This document shows, piece after piece, positions 14,455 through 16,948 of a DNA stretch of 16,948 bases (its first letter is position 1; every line of letters starts with the position of its first letter). The DNA lies in the NCBI GenBank assembly GCA_003283685.1, contig QBWD01000021.1, positions 1-16,948 on the forward strand, read 5' to 3'. This DNA comes from Prochlorococcus sp. AG-315-D17. GTDB taxonomy: Bacteria > Cyanobacteriota > Cyanobacteriia > PCC-6307 > Cyanobiaceae. The position numbers and the translations under genes are program-made. The notes under the pieces were generated by a model that did no database searches, had not been told where the DNA came from, and was given only the letters and a program-made list of their open reading frames with translations.

Positions 14455-14814
14455 CTACACATATTTCTTTTTTCCATCTTTAGTTATTTTGTACACTCCT
14501 CCTTTCGGACCTGCAAATAGCATTTCCCCATTCATTTTTGACTTCCCGAATTTGCTAAGCCTTGCTCGATGTATATCGGCTTTTTCTCTTAGCTCATTCT
14601 CTGAGTACCAATTACCTATGGAGATGTTTCTTTCAGGGTCAAGTAAAAGGGAATTAATAAACTCTTGAGATATTCTCTCTCTCTTAACATTCTTGTTCTT
14701 AAATCGTTCCTTGAACCGTTCTAAAAGCCCTTTTTTGTTTGCTAAATTCTTTCTTGTTTTTATTAAGTAAAAGCATGGAAAAAATATGATTATAAATACT
14801 AAAAATATACTCAC
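14455..14814 (-). CDS. membrane-anchored hypothetical protein with GPKGGVYxI tail (119 aa)
   Basis: ATG at 14814. Residues 1-18 are a hydrophobic anchor (MSIFLVFIIIFFPCFYLI), followed by a very basic stretch (KERFKNKNVKRERISQ). A middle part, WYSENELREKADIHRARLSK, could be a small helical domain. The C-terminus, GPKGGVYKITKDGKKKYV, matches a short beta-hairpin pattern (GPxGGxYxIxxxGxKxYV) known as a terminal tag of many unrelated bacterial and phage proteins. The function of that tag is unknown to me. Confidence 0.65.
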   Translation of the reverse strand: MSIFLVFIIIFFPCFYLIKTRKNLANKKGLLERFKERFKNKNVKRERISQEFINSLLLDPERNISIGNWYSENELREKADIHRARLSKFGKSKMNGEMLFAGPKGGVYKITKDGKKKYV

Positions 14815-14904
14815 TATTTAGAAATCGATAGCTTCTTAAATTAAAGCAAAATGTTCCAGATAAAGCTACATTGATTTTAATCTGATTATAAGATAAATAG
14901 ATTT

Positions 14905-15132
14905 TTAATTTTTTCTTTTAATTATCAAGTCAAAACCCAGATTATTGTTATTTGTAAGGATTTCTTTTCTAAAGATGCCTCTATTTATTGAACCTAGCAG
15001 TATGAAAACTGATTCGCAAAAGAGAGTTATCACTGTGAAAATTATAATTATGAATTTATTGGTTATTGAGTTTTTATGATCAAAAGTTGGCTGTTTATTC
15101 TTTGATGTTTGTTTATTTTCTGTCTTTATCAT
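14905..15132 (-). CDS. small one-helix hypothetical membrane protein (75 aa)
   Basis: ATG at 15132 starts one base after the TAA of the sugar kinase gene; an alternative ATG at 15147 would overlap that gene by 14 bp. A polar Lys/Asn/Gln-rich N-terminus is followed by one TM helix (FIIIIFTVITLFCESVFILL) and a charged tail. No family is recognised. It is probably cotranscribed with the kinase. Confidence 0.5.
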   Translation of the reverse strand: MIKTENKQTSKNKQPTFDHKNSITNKFIIIIFTVITLFCESVFILLGSINRGIFRKEILTNNNNLGFDLIIKRKN

Positions 15133-15133
15133 T

Positions 15134-15976
15134 TTAGTATGGACCATGATGAGTAGAGCATTCTGCGCCGCAGAATGCTCCTAAGTTAACAGCATCTTCA
15201 AGATTCCATTTTGCTGAAAGTGCAGTTGTAACTCCTCCAGCAAAGCAGTCTCCGCAACCATAGCTATCAATTTCTTTAGAAGAAGCTTTGATTGAATTAA
15301 ACCTTTGATTAAGAGGATGAATTATTCCTCCAGCCTTGCCCTCTGTCGCTATATAAATGCTGGGCTTTTGAGAAAGTTCTTCGAAATTTATTTTTTCTCC
15401 TGGATCTAATCCACTCCCAATCAAAGCATCCATTTTAGTTCTAGAAATATTTAATGTATTTTTACCTGTTCTTGGTGTTGCAGCAAGAAACTTAGCTTTC
15501 CTTGCCTGTCGTAAGCCTTCAGCATCCGTGGCGGTTACAAAAATGCCATCATAATTTTTCAATTTATCCCATGGAAGGTTATCTGAAGCGACTGGTTGCA
15601 ATCTTTCTCCTATAACTGTAATTGCTCTTTCTCCATTTTCTTCTATTAGACTGATACCTTTTCTTGTTGGCTTTTCTCTCCATGCCACACTCAAATTCAG
15701 GCCATGATTAGTAAGCCTCTCGTAACACTTTTCACCGCAATTGTCTTTCCCTAATGATGTTATCAAATCAACTGAACCATTTATTAACCTAGACATTTGT
15801 ACAGCTGTTACTGCAGCACCTCCTGCAGCTTCTTCAAAGTAGTCTTTTGCATGAGAAATTATTCCTGAGGTTGGAAGTCGGTCGACTTTTAAAAAAGTCA
15901 CCCATTCAACATGACCTATTACTGCTAATTTTAGTTTAGGTAGTTTGGATGTTTTTATAACCTTATTAGTCTGCAT
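15134..15976 (-). CDS. PfkB/ribokinase-family carbohydrate kinase
   Basis: 280 residues, ATG at 15976. PfkB kinases phosphorylate sugars or nucleosides with ATP in the cytoplasm. Visible marks: the N-terminal strand LAVIGHVEWV (17-26); the glycine-rich substrate loop EAAGGAAVTAVQMSRL (49-64); and signature 2 as DSYGCGDCFAGG (237-248) with D243 as catalytic base. The canonical form is DTxGAGDxF, so T is S and the middle A is C, both conservative. TEGKAGG (211-217) is the strand before the ATP site. The C-terminal part is short, ending CGAECSTHHGPY. The substrate cannot be read from sequence. It is divergent from the DUF2834 gene at 16081 and probably heads a two-gene unit with the 75-aa protein. 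Confidence 0.92.
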   Translation of the reverse strand: MQTNKVIKTSKLPKLKLAVIGHVEWVTFLKVDRLPTSGIISHAKDYFEEAAGGAAVTAVQMSRLINGSVDLITSLGKDNCGEKCYERLTNHGLNLSVAWREKPTRKGISLIEENGERAITVIGERLQPVASDNLPWDKLKNYDGIFVTATDAEGLRQARKAKFLAATPRTGKNTLNISRTKMDALIGSGLDPGEKINFEELSQKPSIYIATEGKAGGIIHPLNQRFNSIKASSKEIDSYGCGDCFAGGVTTALSAKWNLEDAVNLGAFCGAECSTHHGPY

Positions 15977-16018
15977 TTAGTGCTAGGCATTATTATCTTT
16001 TATATGATAAAACGATTT

Positions 16019-16030
16019 CTTTTGCAAAAG
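16019..16030. promoter_or_regulatory. 12-bp perfect palindrome in a divergent promoter region
   Basis: CTTTTGCAAAAG lies in the 104-bp spacer between the kinase (minus) and DUF2834 (plus) genes. It could be an operator, but in such AT-rich DNA a 12-bp palindrome may be chance. Confidence 0.25.
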
Positions 16031-16080
16031 ATTTTTTCTTTTTTTCTGATAGATTGATTTTACAAAGATAATTATTAATT

Positions 16081-16440
16081 ATGTTAAGTCAGCTTAAATT
16101 TCTTAAATGGGTTTATTTAATACTTGCTTTATTAGGCGCTGTTTTACCTACCCTTGCGAATATTGAATTTGCAAGAACTTATGGTCCATCATTTGATTTC
16201 CAATTGTTTATAGACTTAGCTAATAATAATCCTGCTGCTCAGTCTCTTTCTAGAGATCTTTTTGTGGGCGCAACAGCTGTATTTATTTGGATAATTTCCG
16301 AATCAAATCGCTTGAAAATGAAGAATTTATGGATAGTAATTCTAACTACATTTACAATCGCATTCGCTTTTTCTGCTCCACTCTTCTTGTTTTTGAGAGA
16401 ATTAAGAATTGAAGAAATGAATAGAGACCAGTTGAATTGA
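16081..16440 (+). CDS. DUF2834-family integral membrane protein (119 aa)
   Basis: Three TM helices: LKFLKWVYLILALLGAVLPT (5-24), LFVGATAVFIWIIS (about 60-73) and LWIVILTTFTIAFAFSAPLFLFL (83-105). The NNPAAQSLSRDLFVGA segment between helices I and II and the LGAVLPT helix I are typical of DUF2834. Function unknown. ATG at 16081 has no ribosome binding site. It ends 18 bp from the stop of the convergent transporter gene. Confidence 0.8.
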   Translation: MLSQLKFLKWVYLILALLGAVLPTLANIEFARTYGPSFDFQLFIDLANNNPAAQSLSRDLFVGATAVFIWIISESNRLKMKNLWIVILTTFTIAFAFSAPLFLFLRELRIEEMNRDQLN

Positions 16441-16458
16441 AGAATGAAAAAGGATTAT

Positions 16459-16948
16459 TCATTTAAGTCTTTTTGTAATTGGTAAAAATAATATACATAT
16501 AAGACTAATAGTAAACCATAATTGAATTGCAGTACCATAACTATCAATTAACTTGCCAGCTATCCATGGAATAGTTAGAGCACTAATACCAAAACATTGG
16601 GAATATAAAGCTATTGCGGATCCTCTATTTTCGATAGGAGATGATTTAACTATTAAATCTGAAGCTGAAGGTAGAAAAGCACACAATGAAATTGTTATGG
16701 GAATTAAAGCTATTAAAACTAATTGATAGCCATTTATTAGTAAATTTGATAGTGATAAAAGAATGCAGCCTAAAAATAGACAGAGCAATGAAAATCTAAA
16801 CTTAAAACTGTTCTCTTTTTTGCTTATCCAGTAACCAATTGGCCATTGGAAGATTGCAATTAGCAAAAGTTTAATAAAAACTATTGTAGCTACTTTACTT
16901 TCTGATATAGGGGGTCTTATTTTACCTCCTATTAGTAAATCAATAGGT
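16459..16948 (-). CDS. major facilitator superfamily transporter, C-terminal half (5' end outside window)
   Basis: The minus-strand frame is open from the right edge (first full codon at 16947) to the stop at 16459, so the apparent start at 16866 is internal. About 162 residues are visible: a loop (LIGGKIRPPISESKVA), then helix pairs IVFIKLLLIAIFQWPIGYWISKK, FSLLCLFLGCILLSL, LVLIALIPITISLCAFLPSASDL, RGSAIALYSQCFGISALTIPWIAGKLIDSYG, and a final helix LWFTISLICILFLPITKRLK. The QWPIGYWISKK and IAGKLIDSYG segments fit helices 8 and 11 regions of MFS proteins. Substrate unknown. Confidence 0.85.
   Translation of the reverse strand, partial: PIDLLIGGKIRPPISESKVATIVFIKLLLIAIFQWPIGYWISKKENSFKFRFSLLCLFLGCILLSLSNLLINGYQLVLIALIPITISLCAFLPSASDLIVKSSPIENRGSAIALYSQCFGISALTIPWIAGKLIDSYGTAIQLWFTISLICILFLPITKRLK

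Noticed and set aside
1..16948. tRNA, rRNA, IS element, integrase or phage attachment site
   Set aside because: No tRNA-like cloverleaf, transposase or integrase motif was seen on either strand by eye.

Overview
The window looks like a low-light-adapted Prochlorococcus chromosome. The evidence is AT-rich DNA, very short genes and spacers, and above all four complete Pcb (divinyl chlorophyll a/b antenna) genes within 6.3 kb plus a decayed fifth copy. High-light strains usually have one pcb gene, so a pcb cluster points to a low-light clade. I cannot name the strain.

Layout. 1-934: the C-terminal end of a large repeat-containing surface or secreted protein. 935-1551: almost no genes. 1552-3105: a TPR plus protein-arginine-methyltransferase-like protein. 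3353-3798 (minus): a peroxiredoxin Q gene broken by a frameshift and a stop codon. About 3993-4542: the fossil C-terminal half of a pcb gene. 4949-11248: the antenna island, with pcb copies 1-4 all on the plus strand, each followed by a hairpin terminator. Copies 1 and 2 face small minus-strand membrane-protein genes. Two of these small genes (6163-6366 and 8086-8301) are paralogues of each other. A third small membrane protein (6486-6680) lies upstream of the first. All four pcb genes share a 5' leader motif at a fixed distance from the ATG.

11369-11911 (minus): a membrane-anchored acidic protein with 90-bp tandem repeats. 11912-12454: decayed-looking DNA. 12455-12792 (minus): a MIF/tautomerase-family gene split by one frameshift. 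12891-14199 (plus): a small membrane protein, a lumenal or periplasmic pentapeptide-repeat protein and a small basic protein. 14204-15132 (minus): three small membrane-associated hypothetical proteins, one of them only 55 aa. 15134-15976 (minus): an intact PfkB-family sugar kinase. 16081-16440 (plus): a DUF2834-type membrane protein. 16459 to the end (minus): the C-terminal half of an MFS transporter.

How it fits together. The functional theme is light harvesting: several Pcb antennae, probably co-regulated through the shared leader and each separately terminated. Small one-helix proteins of unknown function are interleaved with them and may be antenna or photosystem partners. Around this core the accessory DNA is eroding: three recognisable pseudogenes (prxQ, pcb, MIF) and several nearly gene-free stretches. 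The single-base lesions in prxQ and MIF could also be sequencing errors.
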